The notes beneath the pieces were generated by a model. That model did no database searches. It saw nothing but the letters and a program-made list of their open reading frames with translations, and was not told where the DNA came from. Made by a program: the position numbers and the translations under genes. 64,000 bases of DNA, from positions 2,976,001-3,040,000 of the forward strand of contig NZ_CP051240.1 of the NCBI RefSeq assembly GCF_017794965.1. Direction: 5' to 3'. Below, piece by piece: positions 23,813-32,738 of this stretch; position 1 is the first letter of the stretch, and each line of letters begins with the position of its first letter. The stretch comes from Alcanivorax sp. (GTDB taxonomy: Bacteria > Pseudomonadota > Gammaproteobacteria > Pseudomonadales > Alcanivoracaceae).

Positions 23813-25377
23813 TATTGCCCCTCCGGCACCACAGGCACATCACTGTCGGTCACTGCCGGCACCTCTGAGCCATTGGCTTGTTCTGCCGGCTCACGGGCTT
23901 CCTCCTCGGCAGGCATGGGCTCCGCTGGGGCCGCCGTCTGCTCCTGAGCCACGGGTTCGGGGGCCGGCGCGGGCTCTTCCGGTGACAACACGCCCCACAG
24001 GGTATAGGCAAACAGGGCAATCACCGCGGCCGGAGAGAAAATCCGTACCAACGCACGCCAGCCCAGGTAGAGCGGGAAGCTCTTCATGGCCAGTTCTTTG
24101 CGGGCATGGGTTTCCTTCATGATCCAGCCGGCAAAGATAGCGATCAGCACACCGCCCAGCGGCAGCATCACGGTGGTGGAGAGGAATTCCACATTGTCGA
24201 AGAAGGTACCGGCCAGGAACGTCTTGTCCTGCCAGACATTGAACGACAGCACCGAACCGATACCCAGCAACCAGGCACCCAGCCCCACCGCCACGGCCGC
24301 CATGGCACGGGTCATGCCTCGCTCTACCAGCCAGGCCACCACCGGCTCACCCAGACTGATAGAGGAGCTCCATGCGGCGGACACCACCAGCACAAAGAAC
24401 AATGAACCGAAAATCACCCCACCCGGCATCTGACCGAACGCCAGCGGCAGAGTGACAAACATCATGCCCGGCCCCTGCCCCACTTCCAGGCCACTGGAGA
24501 AAATCAGCGGGAACATGGCCACACCGGAGCCCAGCGCCACCAGGGTATCCAGTAGAGCAATGATGATCACGGTAGACACGATGGACACCGGCTTGGGTTT
24601 AGCCCCCTGCTTGCCCGCCGTTTCACGGGGCATGTAAGCGCCGTAGGCCATGATCGCGCCCATCCCCAGGCTCAGGGTAAAGAAGGCCTGGCCGACCGCC
24701 GTAATCACCGAGGCGCCATTGAGCTTGGAGAAATCGAAGGCAAACAGGAACGCAATGCCCTCCTTGAACCCGGGCGTGGTCGCCGCGTAGCCCACCAGCA
24801 CCAGCAACAATACAAACAGCAGCGGCATGAGAATCTCCACCGCCTTCTCAAGCCCGCCTTTCACCCCGCGACCCACCACAAACATGGTGAGCACCATGAA
24901 CAGGGTGTGGCAGCCCATCATCAGCCAGGGGTTGGCCAGCAGATTGGTAAAACGGGCCTCCGACTGGGCCGCCGTGATGCCCTGGAAACCGCCTATGACG
25001 GCTTCCCAGACGTAGTAAAGCGCCCAACTGGCGACCACAGAATAAAAAGAGAGAATCAGAAACGCCGACAGCACCCCCATATGACCAATACCGGCCCAGC
25101 GCTGGGACACCTTGCTGTCCGCCGCCAGCTTGCGCATGGAATTGATCGGGCTCATTCCGCCCTTGCGGCCCATCATGACCTCAGCGACCATGATTGGAAT
25201 CCCCACCACCGCGATACACAGCAAGTACAACAGCACGAAGGCCCCGCCGCCGTTCTCACCGGTGATGTAGGGGAATCGCCAGATGTTGCCCAACCCCACT
25301 GCCGACCCGGTCGCCGCCAGAATGAACACCCAACGGTTGGCCCACATACCATGAACCGGCTTGTTTTCTTGCTTCAT
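23812..25377 (-). CDS. Neurotransmitter:sodium symporter (NSS/SNF) family transporter
   Basis: 521 residues from ATG 25377 (MKQENKPVHGMWANRWVFIL); AAGG lies 10 nt upstream. The hallmark NSS motif AATGSAVGLGNIWRFPYITGENGGGAF lies in TM1, and GVLSAFLILSFYSVVASWALYY and AWSSSISLGEPVVAWL also fit. About twelve membrane helices. Substrate is probably an amino acid or small amine taken up with sodium, but cannot be read from sequence. An unusual 60-residue Pro/Glu/Ala-rich tail follows the last helix. It occupies the place where ratA usually lies in the smpB-ratA-rnfH arrangement. Confidence 0.93.
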   Translation of the reverse strand: MKQENKPVHGMWANRWVFILAATGSAVGLGNIWRFPYITGENGGGAFVLLYLLCIAVVGIPIMVAEVMMGRKGGMSPINSMRKLAADSKVSQRWAGIGHMGVLSAFLILSFYSVVASWALYYVWEAVIGGFQGITAAQSEARFTNLLANPWLMMGCHTLFMVLTMFVVGRGVKGGLEKAVEILMPLLFVLLLVLVGYAATTPGFKEGIAFLFAFDFSKLNGASVITAVGQAFFTLSLGMGAIMAYGAYMPRETAGKQGAKPKPVSIVSTVIIIALLDTLVALGSGVAMFPLIFSSGLEVGQGPGMMFVTLPLAFGQMPGGVIFGSLFFVLVVSAAWSSSISLGEPVVAWLVERGMTRAMAAVAVGLGAWLLGIGSVLSFNVWQDKTFLAGTFFDNVEFLSTTVMLPLGGVLIAIFAGWIMKETHARKELAMKSFPLYLGWRALVRIFSPAAVIALFAYTLWGVLSPEEPAPAPEPVAQEQTAAPAEPMPAEEEAREPAEQANGSEVPAVTDSDVPVVPEGQ

Positions 25378-25561
25378 AGAACCCATACCTTCTTTAGCGT
25401 GGCGGTATTGTCTTATTATTTGCCGTCCCGGCTCAAGGGCGCCCGCGTAACCCGCCAGCCTCAACCAAAGGCCCCTGACCGAAGCAACCACTTACTTACC
25501 GGATAAAACCAGACGCAAAGCGCTATCCGGTCAACTGACCTTGCTCTATAATCGCCGCCCT

Positions 25562-26041
25562 ATGGGAAAAGCCAAGAAAAAAGCCAAAGCACCGTCCGCC
25601 ACCATTGCGCAGAATCGCAAGGCGCGTCACGAATATCATCTGGAAGAGCACTTTGAAGCCGGCCTGGTACTGGAAGGCTGGGAAGTGAAAGCCATGCGTG
25701 CCGGCAAAGCCAACCTCAGTGAGGCCTACATCCTGCTCAAGGATGGCGAGGCCTTTCTGTTTGGCGCCCGCATTGAGCCCCTGAACACGGCCAGCACCCA
25801 TATCGTTCCGGACCCCACACGCACACGCAAGCTACTGCTTCACCGTCGTGAGCTGGGTCAGGTGTTTGGCGGGGTACAGAAAGACGGTTTCACCTGTGTA
25901 CCGGTGAGCCTGTACTGGAAGAAAGGGTTCGCCAAGTGCGATATCGCCCTGGCCAAGGGTAAGCAGAAGTTTGACAAGCGCGCCACCGAGAAAGAGCGCG
26001 ACTGGAACCGTCAGAAACAACGTCTGATGCGGCAGGGTTAA
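25562..26041 (+). CDS. smpB: tmRNA-binding protein SmpB
   Basis: 159 residues from ATG 25562 (MGKAKKKAKAPSATIAQNRKARHEYH). The OB-fold core has FEAGLVLEGWEVKAMRAGKANLSEAY and PDPTRTRKLLLHRREL, and the basic tail GKQKFDKRATEKERDWNRQKQR is the part that mimics an mRNA path in the ribosome. It works with the tmRNA encoded 0.7 kb downstream in trans-translation. Confidence 0.97.
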   Translation: MGKAKKKAKAPSATIAQNRKARHEYHLEEHFEAGLVLEGWEVKAMRAGKANLSEAYILLKDGEAFLFGARIEPLNTASTHIVPDPTRTRKLLLHRRELGQVFGGVQKDGFTCVPVSLYWKKGFAKCDIALAKGKQKFDKRATEKERDWNRQKQRLMRQG

Positions 26042-26089
26042 GGCCGAAACGGCTTACCCTGCACGCAACCCACGATATTTCATCCGTCT

Positions 26090-26368
26090 TTATGCCATGT
26101 GGCGCTTGGGCTTGTCGGCCCGTACGTCACCGCGCAGCTGCCAGTACAGCTGCAACCAGGCACGCAGTACCGCTGGCATGAAGTACACCGCGAACAGAAT
26201 CACCGGAATACGCGCCTGCGGCGTCGCCAGGTCCACCAGGTAAATACCGGCGGCATAGGCGGCCAGGGCAAACACCAGCTGCAGCGCACGGAAGAGCACC
26301 GGTTGAGCCTTGAGGGGTGCCAGCGCCTTGTCAGATACCTGTGCGACAGATCGAATAATCGCGTTCAT
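26090..26368 (-). CDS. Small two-helix membrane protein, unknown
   Basis: 92 residues from ATG 26368, preceded by AGGAGAAGGACG. Two membrane helices: FRALQLVFALAAYAAGIYLV and RIPVILFAVYFMPAVLRAWL, with positively charged ends (RGDVRADKPKRH). The N-terminus MNAIIRSVAQVSDKALAPLKA is amphipathic. I do not recognise the family. It lies convergent to smpB and divergent from ssrA. Good ribosome site and codon use support a real gene. Confidence 0.7.
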   Translation of the reverse strand: MNAIIRSVAQVSDKALAPLKAQPVLFRALQLVFALAAYAAGIYLVDLATPQARIPVILFAVYFMPAVLRAWLQLYWQLRGDVRADKPKRHMA

Positions 26369-26704
26369 CGTCCTTCTCCTTTGAATGAACGACAATGCCT
26401 TGCTTGGCGTCCTGCAGGCCTTTTGCCCGCCTGACGCAGTAAAGTCATTGCGAGATACACAATTTGCAGACCCGCTCAGCGCAGTGGCTTGTGGCTACCC
26501 GCGGCCGGGTCCGCACCATCAGCCGACATTTCGACATCGCCCGCTGACAACTTCATAATGCGCCTTAATTATGACAAATGAAGCGCTTTCAGTAAGATTG
26601 TCAGACAGTCGATGTGTATTCAGGTAACACTTTTACACTCTGGTAACGCTTTTTGGGTGTTTTTTGATCGAAACCAAATCTCTTCGTCGGACACACTTGT
26701 TAAG

Positions 26705-26732
26705 TGACTTGGCGACCCCCACCTACTACAAT
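26705..26732 (+). promoter_or_regulatory. Candidate ssrA promoter
   Basis: -10 TACAAT at 26727-26732 and a weak -35 (TGACTT, 26705-26710, 16-nt spacing). Mature tmRNA begins 12 bp past the -10, consistent with a short trimmed leader. The remaining spacer 26369-26704 shows no gene or repeat that I can identify. Confidence 0.5.
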
Positions 26733-26744
26733 ACGGAGTTCACA

Positions 26745-27101
26745 GGGGCCGACCTGGATTCGACGCCGGTATTGAACTCTGTGGTGCATGTCGAGAAGGT
26801 CACGAGTCTCGTAAATCATTTGTGGCACATTAAAGTAATCGCAAACGACGATTCTTACGCACTAGCAGCTTAAACCCTGCTTATCGCCAATCGACCCTGC
26901 CTGTGGGGAAGAGCGGCGAGCATCGCAACACAGGCTCGCAGCAACGTCCGCCCCGGATCGCGCTGTTAAAACTCTTAGGGGCTCGGCTCTCACGTCCTGC
27001 CAATCGGGTTGTGTGGGCTTAAATCAATAGATCTGGCTAAGCATGTAGACCTGCAGATGGATTGCTGACGGACGCGGGTTCGATTCCCGCCGGCTCCACC
27101 A
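26745..27101 (+). ncRNA. ssrA: Transfer-messenger RNA (tmRNA)
   Basis: 357 nt. The 5' end GGGGCCGACCTGGATTCGAC and 3' end GGTTCGATTCCCGCCGGCTC + CACCA form the alanine-tRNA-like part, with the G3-U70 pair and CCA encoded. The resume frame starts at 26841 and encodes the degradation tag ANDDSYALAA, then TAA (26871-26873). tmRNA rescues stalled ribosomes together with SmpB. The 3' part of ssrA is a common integration site, and accessory genes follow here, but I found no second copy of the T-arm sequence. Confidence 0.98.
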
Positions 27102-27113
27102 AACAGCACCAAC

Positions 27114-27147
27114 AAAAAGGGCCACCCCGATGGGGCGGCCCTTTTTT
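27114..27147 (+). terminator. ssrA terminator
   Basis: Stem aaagggccacccc / gggcggcccttt with one mismatch, loop gat(g), followed by TTTTTT. It lies 12 bp after the CCA end. The left copy of the 207-bp direct repeat begins inside its T run. Confidence 0.9.
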
Positions 27148-27349
27148 GTGCCGTGCTGGGGCTGCAACACGCTTCACCCAACATGCGGCACGCAAAGATC
27201 AAACGCGGATTTACCACAGAGAGCACAGAGTTCACCGAGGGTGGATCTTGCTGTAGGAGCCCCACTGGAGGGGCGAACAAAACCCAAAATCAAAACCCCC
27301 TTCGTTCAGCAAGCTGAATCTCCCACCTGGCATCGATTTCACGCAGGGC
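27141..27349. repeat. ~207-bp direct repeat, left copy
   Basis: Begins with cttttttgtgccg in the ssrA terminator, passes a GCGTG-type heptad block (cacgcttcacccaacatgcggc), aagatcaaacgcggatttaccac, a hairpin CCCCACTGGAGGGG, the TTCAGCAAGCTGAA hairpin, and ends near catcgatttcacgcaggg. The second copy, about 88-90% identical by eye, is at 28329-28535. The ParDE pair lies between them. The rest of 27350-27627 shows one hairpin (aaatcggcggcagccgatctc) and no gene. Confidence 0.85.
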
Positions 27350-27627
27350 GGAGTAAAGTGCCGGACTCGCGCATTCTCGCAAACCCACGATGAATCTTGT
27401 TTGTGCCGCGCGGCTTAAGCCTGAAACCAATGACATTATCGTAGGGCGGAAATCGGCGGCAGCCGATCTCCGCCATCAACCTCCCCCACTTCAAACCCCA
27501 CGAAAGAGCACTCATCTACCCGAACCCGCTGTGGGGGCCGGCGAAGGCAGCCTCAGCCTACAAACATTGACAAATCCTGTACCCAAACCTAGCATTTTTT
27601 AAGCAAAGCCAGCCTTTGGAGGGCACC

Positions 27628-27885
27628 ATGCATATATCACTGACCCCGGAACTCGAATCCCGCATTAAAGCCAAGGTGGAGAGCGGGCTTTACAACAATG
27701 CCAGCGAGGTGATCCGTGAAGCGCTGCGCTTTATGGACACCCACGAAGACTGGATTCACGAAATCAAACTGGCTCGCCTGCGGGAACAACTGAAAGTGGG
27801 GACAGACCAGCTGGATCAGGGCCAAGGCATCCTCATTGAGTCCAAATCTGCCCTCGACACCCTGTTCGACGATATCAAGGCCTGA
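27628..27885 (+). CDS. parD: ParD-like antitoxin (type II TA)
   Basis: 85 residues from ATG 27628, with GGAGGG upstream. MHISLTPELESRIKAKVESGLYNNASEVIREALRFM is the ribbon-helix-helix of the ParD/CC2985 family; the acidic C-terminus (ESKSALDTLFDDIKA) would bind and neutralise the toxin. It is 5 bp from the toxin gene and presumably autoregulated. The pair is framed by direct repeats just after ssrA, so it is probably acquired. Confidence 0.92.
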   Translation: MHISLTPELESRIKAKVESGLYNNASEVIREALRFMDTHEDWIHEIKLARLREQLKVGTDQLDQGQGILIESKSALDTLFDDIKA

Positions 27886-27890
27886 CCGAC

Positions 27891-28190
27891 GTGCCAGCTC
27901 TCCAGCTAATCATTGCGCCGGCCGCGAAAACAGACCTCAAGGAAATTTATCAATACGGCCTGCGCCAGTGGGGCCAAGCCAGGTCAGACAGCTATCTCGA
28001 AACCCTGAAGAGCAAATTCTGGTCACTGACTGAACAGCCCCTGATGGCCACGGAAAGACCCGAATTGCTCGCCGGCATTCGCAGCCTGACAATCGAAAGT
28101 CATGTTCTGTTCTACCGAACCACCGCCAGCAGCGTTGAAATCATTCGCATTCTGCACAGCCGTCAAGATCCCGCCCGCCACCTGAAATGA
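27891..28190 (+). CDS. parE: ParE/RelE-superfamily toxin
   Basis: 99 residues from a GTG start. LQLIIAPAAKTDLKEIYQYGLRQWG, then GIRSLTIESHVLFYRTTASSVEIIRILHSRQDPARHL is the ParE fold. ParE toxins act on DNA gyrase; relatives of the RelE branch cut mRNA, and sequence alone does not settle the target. The ending DPARHL is typical of the toxin that pairs with this ParD family. Confidence 0.92.
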   Translation: MPALQLIIAPAAKTDLKEIYQYGLRQWGQARSDSYLETLKSKFWSLTEQPLMATERPELLAGIRSLTIESHVLFYRTTASSVEIIRILHSRQDPARHLK

Positions 28191-28328
28191 CCCGACATCC
28201 AGACATGGAAACGGACACAATCAGCTATTTTCAGGAAAGCCTGTAGCGAAGGGCTGCACGCTGACCTGGAGGGTCCTCGCCATTCCAACGCACGGGGCAA
28301 GACCTGACCCCGAAACTCTCCGAAACTA

Positions 28329-28535
28329 CTTTTTTGTGCCGCTTCGCGGGGGCAGCACGCTTCACGCAACATGCGGCACGCAAAGATCAAAAGCGGATTT
28401 ACCACAGCGGGCACAGGTTCACTGAGGGTGGATCTTGCTGTAGGTGCCCCACTGGAGGGGCGAAAAAGCCCAGGACCAAAAGCCCCTTTGTTCAGCAAGC
28501 TGAATCTCCCACCTGGCATCGATTTCTCTCAGGGA
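28329..28535. repeat. ~207-bp direct repeat, right copy
   Basis: Copy of 27141-27349, starting with the same cttttttgtgcc although no tmRNA precedes it and ending at ctctcaggg. It ends 100 bp before the helicase gene. The surrounding 28191-28328 and 28536-28637 hold no gene. Because the right copy retains the terminator T run, it probably derives from duplication of ssrA-flanking DNA. Confidence 0.85.
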
Positions 28536-28637
28536 AGAACCTTGATCCAATATTGGACGCAAGGGGAAAGACTTGAGCCTCGCCGCCTCGCGCCGAAGTC
28601 GCTAGCAAGTCATACTCCTACCTGGTAAATTTTTCGA

Positions 28638-31600
28638 ATGAAAAAGGGGCTCTACGAAAAAATCATTGATAAGGCGACTAGTGACGAACTCAGCAAGCTC
28701 GCAATATCTAGTCGTACGGAGAAACTTGACGCCGCTGACAGTCACAGCGTCCTGGCTCAGCACCTCAGCGATATTATTGCATCAACCCTTCACAGGCTAC
28801 CCTCTGATAATCGCTTAGGTCATCAGCGAAATCTGATCAACAAGATCATATCCGTTCTTTCGGAAGCGGATGACTCACTAGAAGACCAAGCAACTCTGCC
28901 AGAAACGCTAGAACGACTACTAGAAGTTTCTGACCAAAATAACGCTTTAATCAGACCAGACACTCCGGCCTCAGAGAGCAGCCTGCTTACAGGCACACGC
29001 ATAGACCCAAGCTTGCTCTCTCAACTAAAGCAAGAAATTGCCAGTGCAGACCGTATCTATATTCTGTGCTCTTTCATTAAATGGAGCGGTATCGCACTAC
29101 TAAGAGATGCACTTGAAGATTTCACCAGCAGGGACGGCACTCGTCTTCGCGTTATTACTACCAGCTACATGGGCGCCACAGATTTGGCCGCTGTAAAAAC
29201 ATTAGCCAAACTTCCCAACACAGAAGTACGGGTGTCCTATGACACTCACCGCACAAGACTCCATGCTAAAGCGTATTTATTTGAAAGAGATACGGGATTC
29301 AGCACAGCTTATATCGGCTCAGCCAATCTATCTAGACCTGCCCTAACCGAAGGGCTTGAGTGGACAGTCAAGGCTACCCAATACGCCGACAAACCCATTT
29401 GGGAAAAGGTTCTTGCCACCTTTGACACCTATTGGCAAGATCCCGAATTCGAGAAATTCAACGAAAATTCACTTCGTAAAGCGCTACAAAAAGAGAACAC
29501 AAAAAACTCTCCTAACAACCATCTAGCACTATTTAACCTCAATCCATATCAATTTCAGCAAGAGGTACTGGATTCTCTTGAGAATGACCGAAAGCTACGC
29601 ACCGCCCCACACAGGCAGCTTGTTGTCGCCGCCACAGGGACAGGAAAGACGATGATTGCCGCTTTTGATTATCGCAACCAAATCAAAAGAAATAACGGCA
29701 AAGCCCCAAGCCTACTTTTTATTGCTCATAGAAAAGAAATACTTGAGCAAGCAATATCCACCTTCAGAGCTGTTCTTAAAGATCAGAACTTTGGAGATCT
29801 ACTCGATGGAACCAACACGCCGGATCAAGATCATCATCTGTTTGCCACCGTACAAACAATCAGGAAACGCGAGCTCACCAAGACCTGGAGTGCCAGCAAG
29901 TTCGACTACGTTTTGATCGACGAGACTCACCGATCCTCCGCCAGCAGCTATCAAGGGGTCGTATCTGATTTAAAACCCAAAATCCTCCTGGGACTAACAG
30001 CTACTCCGGAACGTGCGGACGGCAACGACATCACCACCATATTCGACGACCGAATTGTCTGTGAGATTAGGCTTCCTGATGCTATAAACCGAAGACTGGT
30101 AGCCCCTTTTCACTACTACGGAGTATCCGACATTGATGAAATTGATTACTCCAAACTCACATGGGAGCGAGGAGGATTTAGGACTTCCGAACTAGACAAC
30201 CTTGTAACAGGAAACGACATGCGAGCTCAAAACATTGTTGATCAATGTCGGCGACGCATACCCAACCTAAACAACACCCGAGGGATCGGATTTTGCGTCA
30301 GCATAGCGCACGCCAATTTCATGGCAAGCTTTTTCAATAAAAGTGGAATACCATCACTTTCACTAACGTCAGAATCAACAAAAGAAGAAAGAAAATCCGC
30401 CAGAAAGAACCTAAAAGAAAGAAATATAAATTTCATATTTTCAGTAGATTTATTCAATGAAGGAATCGATATTCCTGAGATAGACACCGTGCTCTTTCTC
30501 CGCCCCACAGAAAGCCTCACAATCTTCCTTCAGCAGCTCGGCAGAGGTCTTCGTCTATCGGATGAAAAAGACTACCTCACCGTACTAGACTTTATTGGGA
30601 ACATGCACAAAAATTTTCGCTTTGAAAATCGACTCCGAGCTTTGTCATCAAATCCATCCAGTGATATCAATGAAGAAATAAACCACGAATTTCCCCACTT
30701 ACCTGCAGGGTGCGCAATTCAATTAGAGAGAATCGCAAAGCAGAGAATTCTTCAAAACATAAAAGACGCATCTTTAGACAGGGCGCCTCAATTAATCCGA
30801 AGCATATCCGATTTCTCTTCATCATCCGGTCGCGATGTCAAACTTTCTGACTTTTTAAACCACTTCAAAATAATGCCAGAAAATATTTATCGAATCGACA
30901 CATGGGATAGCCTATGCATCAGATCGGGAATAATTAACGCCTCCCCTGAACCTGACAACAGATTACTTCAAACTTGGCTGCGCCGAATTTGTCATGCAAA
31001 CGACATACCCAGACTCAATCGCTGGAAACAATGGCTCAATGATGGAAAGGGCAACGACCCTCTTGTACACGCCTTCCTCAACCCTCTCATCACCAATCGA
31101 ACCCAGTCAAACTGTGTAAAATCCGCATGGGAACTCATCAATAATAACCCACGCATTTTATCTGAAGCCAAACAGCTTATCGACTGGCTGCTACAACATC
31201 CGAGCACCTTAGCATCCCCCCCCATGACAGAAACACTCCCACTTACACCCCACGCCAGCTACACTAGAGACGAAATTTTGATATTGACTGGGGAATGGAA
31301 CTGGGAAAAACAACCTCCATTTCGAGAGGGAGTACGTCACGTACCCAAGCAAAAAATTGATCTATTTTTGGCCACCATCCAGAAAAGCGAAAAGCACTAT
31401 AGTCCGTCCACACTTTATGCAGACTACGCAATAAGCAACACCTTATTTCATTGGCAAAGTCAAAGTACAACTAGCGACAAGTCCAAGACAGGAAATCGTT
31501 ACATCAACCACAAATCCCTTGGCTACACCCCTTTGCTATTCGTCCGCGAGCAAGCCAAAGTTAAAAACTATGCACAGCCCTATCATTTCCTTGGACCTGT

Positions 31601-31712
31601 CTCGTACCAATATCATGAAGGCAGCCGCCCAATGAGTATCACTTGGAAACTTGATATTCCCATGCCTGCTCGTCATTTGCGCGCATTCAAAACTCTTTCA
31701 ATTGCGGGCTAA
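28638..31712 (+). CDS. PLD-nuclease / SF2 helicase / DUF3427 fusion protein
   Basis: 1024 residues. Residues ~120-270 are a phospholipase D-like nuclease with RTRLHAKAYLFERD (H209, K211) and IGSANLSRPALTEG. Residues ~300-650 are a superfamily 2 helicase with Walker A ATGTGKT (332-338), DETH (428-431), GLTATPERADG and QQLGRGLR. The C-terminal third resembles DUF3427 (LYADYAISNTLFHWQSQS, GYTPLLFVREQ). Such fusions occur in defence islands and resemble single-chain restriction-type enzymes. The DNA is strikingly AT-rich (for example 30421-30480 is about 25% GC), so it was acquired. No methylase or partner gene is adjacent. Defence function is inference. Confidence 0.85.
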   Translation: MKKGLYEKIIDKATSDELSKLAISSRTEKLDAADSHSVLAQHLSDIIASTLHRLPSDNRLGHQRNLINKIISVLSEADDSLEDQATLPETLERLLEVSDQNNALIRPDTPASESSLLTGTRIDPSLLSQLKQEIASADRIYILCSFIKWSGIALLRDALEDFTSRDGTRLRVITTSYMGATDLAAVKTLAKLPNTEVRVSYDTHRTRLHAKAYLFERDTGFSTAYIGSANLSRPALTEGLEWTVKATQYADKPIWEKVLATFDTYWQDPEFEKFNENSLRKALQKENTKNSPNNHLALFNLNPYQFQQEVLDSLENDRKLRTAPHRQLVVAATGTGKTMIAAFDYRNQIKRNNGKAPSLLFIAHRKEILEQAISTFRAVLKDQNFGDLLDGTNTPDQDHHLFATVQTIRKRELTKTWSASKFDYVLIDETHRSSASSYQGVVSDLKPKILLGLTATPERADGNDITTIFDDRIVCEIRLPDAINRRLVAPFHYYGVSDIDEIDYSKLTWERGGFRTSELDNLVTGNDMRAQNIVDQCRRRIPNLNNTRGIGFCVSIAHANFMASFFNKSGIPSLSLTSESTKEERKSARKNLKERNINFIFSVDLFNEGIDIPEIDTVLFLRPTESLTIFLQQLGRGLRLSDEKDYLTVLDFIGNMHKNFRFENRLRALSSNPSSDINEEINHEFPHLPAGCAIQLERIAKQRILQNIKDASLDRAPQLIRSISDFSSSSGRDVKLSDFLNHFKIMPENIYRIDTWDSLCIRSGIINASPEPDNRLLQTWLRRICHANDIPRLNRWKQWLNDGKGNDPLVHAFLNPLITNRTQSNCVKSAWELINNNPRILSEAKQLIDWLLQHPSTLASPPMTETLPLTPHASYTRDEILILTGEWNWEKQPPFREGVRHVPKQKIDLFLATIQKSEKHYSPSTLYADYAISNTLFHWQSQSTTSDKSKTGNRYINHKSLGYTPLLFVREQAKVKNYAQPYHFLGPVSYQYHEGSRPMSITWKLDIPMPARHLRAFKTLSIAG

Positions 31713-32007
31713 GATATAGAAACAATTCTGCCGTCTCTGGTTTATCCGTTTCAGCGATATCTTCTATCTCATGCAGAGCTAGATCACCCCCGCCACAATC
31801 GAGCCCCTCAAAGTAGGCCGTAGGCCAACCAAGGTCTTCAGGGCGAAAATGCAAAATATCGGGCCAGACCTGCAGGTCCGCAAACCGATCACGTAGCATG
31901 TGTTCGACTTCTTCAGCACTTTCGGGACCTAGCAACTCCACCACGACAGATTCATATTGCTTATAGTTGCTGGCATCGCGGTAAAGATAGCTAATTTCAA
32001 ATTTCAT
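31687..32007 (-). CDS. Small acidic protein, unknown
   Basis: 106 residues, MKFEISYLYRDASNYKQYESVVVELL ... HFRPEDLGWPTAYFEGLDCGGGDLALHEIEDI. No known motif that I recognise; compact alpha/beta with conserved-looking aromatic and Asp/Glu positions. It is convergent with the helicase gene and overlaps its last 26 bp. Codon use is closer to the backbone than the helicase gene. It might belong to the same acquired block. Existence is likely because the frame is full-length with typical start context. Confidence 0.6.
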   Translation of the reverse strand: MKFEISYLYRDASNYKQYESVVVELLGPESAEEVEHMLRDRFADLQVWPDILHFRPEDLGWPTAYFEGLDCGGGDLALHEIEDIAETDKPETAELFLYLSPQLKEF

Positions 32008-32148
32008 ACAGTCAGCCTCCCTCCCCTCTTGTAACGACCCTTTATCGGCCCAGCAATCCGCCTAAATGCCTGGAAGGGCCTACCCCCTTTGACCCTGATC
32101 ACCCCCACCCCTAAGCTGAAACCACACCACCACGGACGGATAACAACA

Positions 32149-32505
32149 ATGAAGCTTTCCACGCTCACCCCACCCCTGGAAGACCTGAAAGCCTCCTCGG
32201 ATGACATCCTGCTGGTCGCGCTGATCAGCAATGACGGGTTGCCGGTGGTGCACTTTGGCGAGGGGCTGGATTATGACGAGCAGAACGCCCTGTTCTTTGA
32301 GATGAAGAAAGCCTGCGACCGGGTGCTGATTGGCCTGAAACTGGGTTTGAGTGAAGAGGTGTTTATTCGTTGCCGCCTGGGCTGCATCAGTATCTGGCCG
32401 GTGAACGATATGGTGTTTGCTTGCCTGGCGAAGCCAACGATCAATTCCCAACGCATGCAGATGCTGGTGTGGAAGACCCTTTCAAAGCTGGAAAAGCTGT
32501 TCTAA
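32149..32505 (+). CDS. Roadblock/LC7-like small protein
   Basis: 118 residues from ATG 32149 (MKLSTLTPPLEDLKASSDDILLVALIS). The pattern DDILLVALISNDGLPVVHFGEGLDYDEQNALFFEM ... VFIRCRLGCISIWPVNDMVFACLA resembles roadblock/LC7 domains, which in bacteria accompany small GTPases or signalling proteins. No GTPase gene is adjacent. The family call is tentative. The gene stands between the accessory stretch and the protease gene. Confidence 0.6.
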   Translation: MKLSTLTPPLEDLKASSDDILLVALISNDGLPVVHFGEGLDYDEQNALFFEMKKACDRVLIGLKLGLSEEVFIRCRLGCISIWPVNDMVFACLAKPTINSQRMQMLVWKTLSKLEKLF

Positions 32506-32738
32506 ACGCCCTTTTCCCCTTTCATTTCGCGATTTCGGCGCAATTACGCTCAAGTCGGGGGTTTTGGCCACTCCTGACGCCATCTTCACGACGAGTTCTC
32601 ATTTTTGCCTAGCCCGCATTTTATAAGGCTTTGCGGCCGTTAAGCGCTTTTTTGGACAACAAAAACACTACACCCTGCCCATGGAGAGATACACAGCGTT
32701 TCCCTAGGTTTTATTCCAACTGTATTGGAGGGAACGCA

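Noticed and set aside
26664..26873. Apparent 69-residue protein ending ANDDSYALAA
   Set aside because: It is the tmRNA tag reading frame extended backward through the ssrA promoter and 5' part, not a protein gene.
27102..32630. Integrase-type island at ssrA with att duplication
   Set aside because: No integrase gene and no second copy of the ssrA 3' T-arm/CCA sequence is visible up to 32.6 kb.
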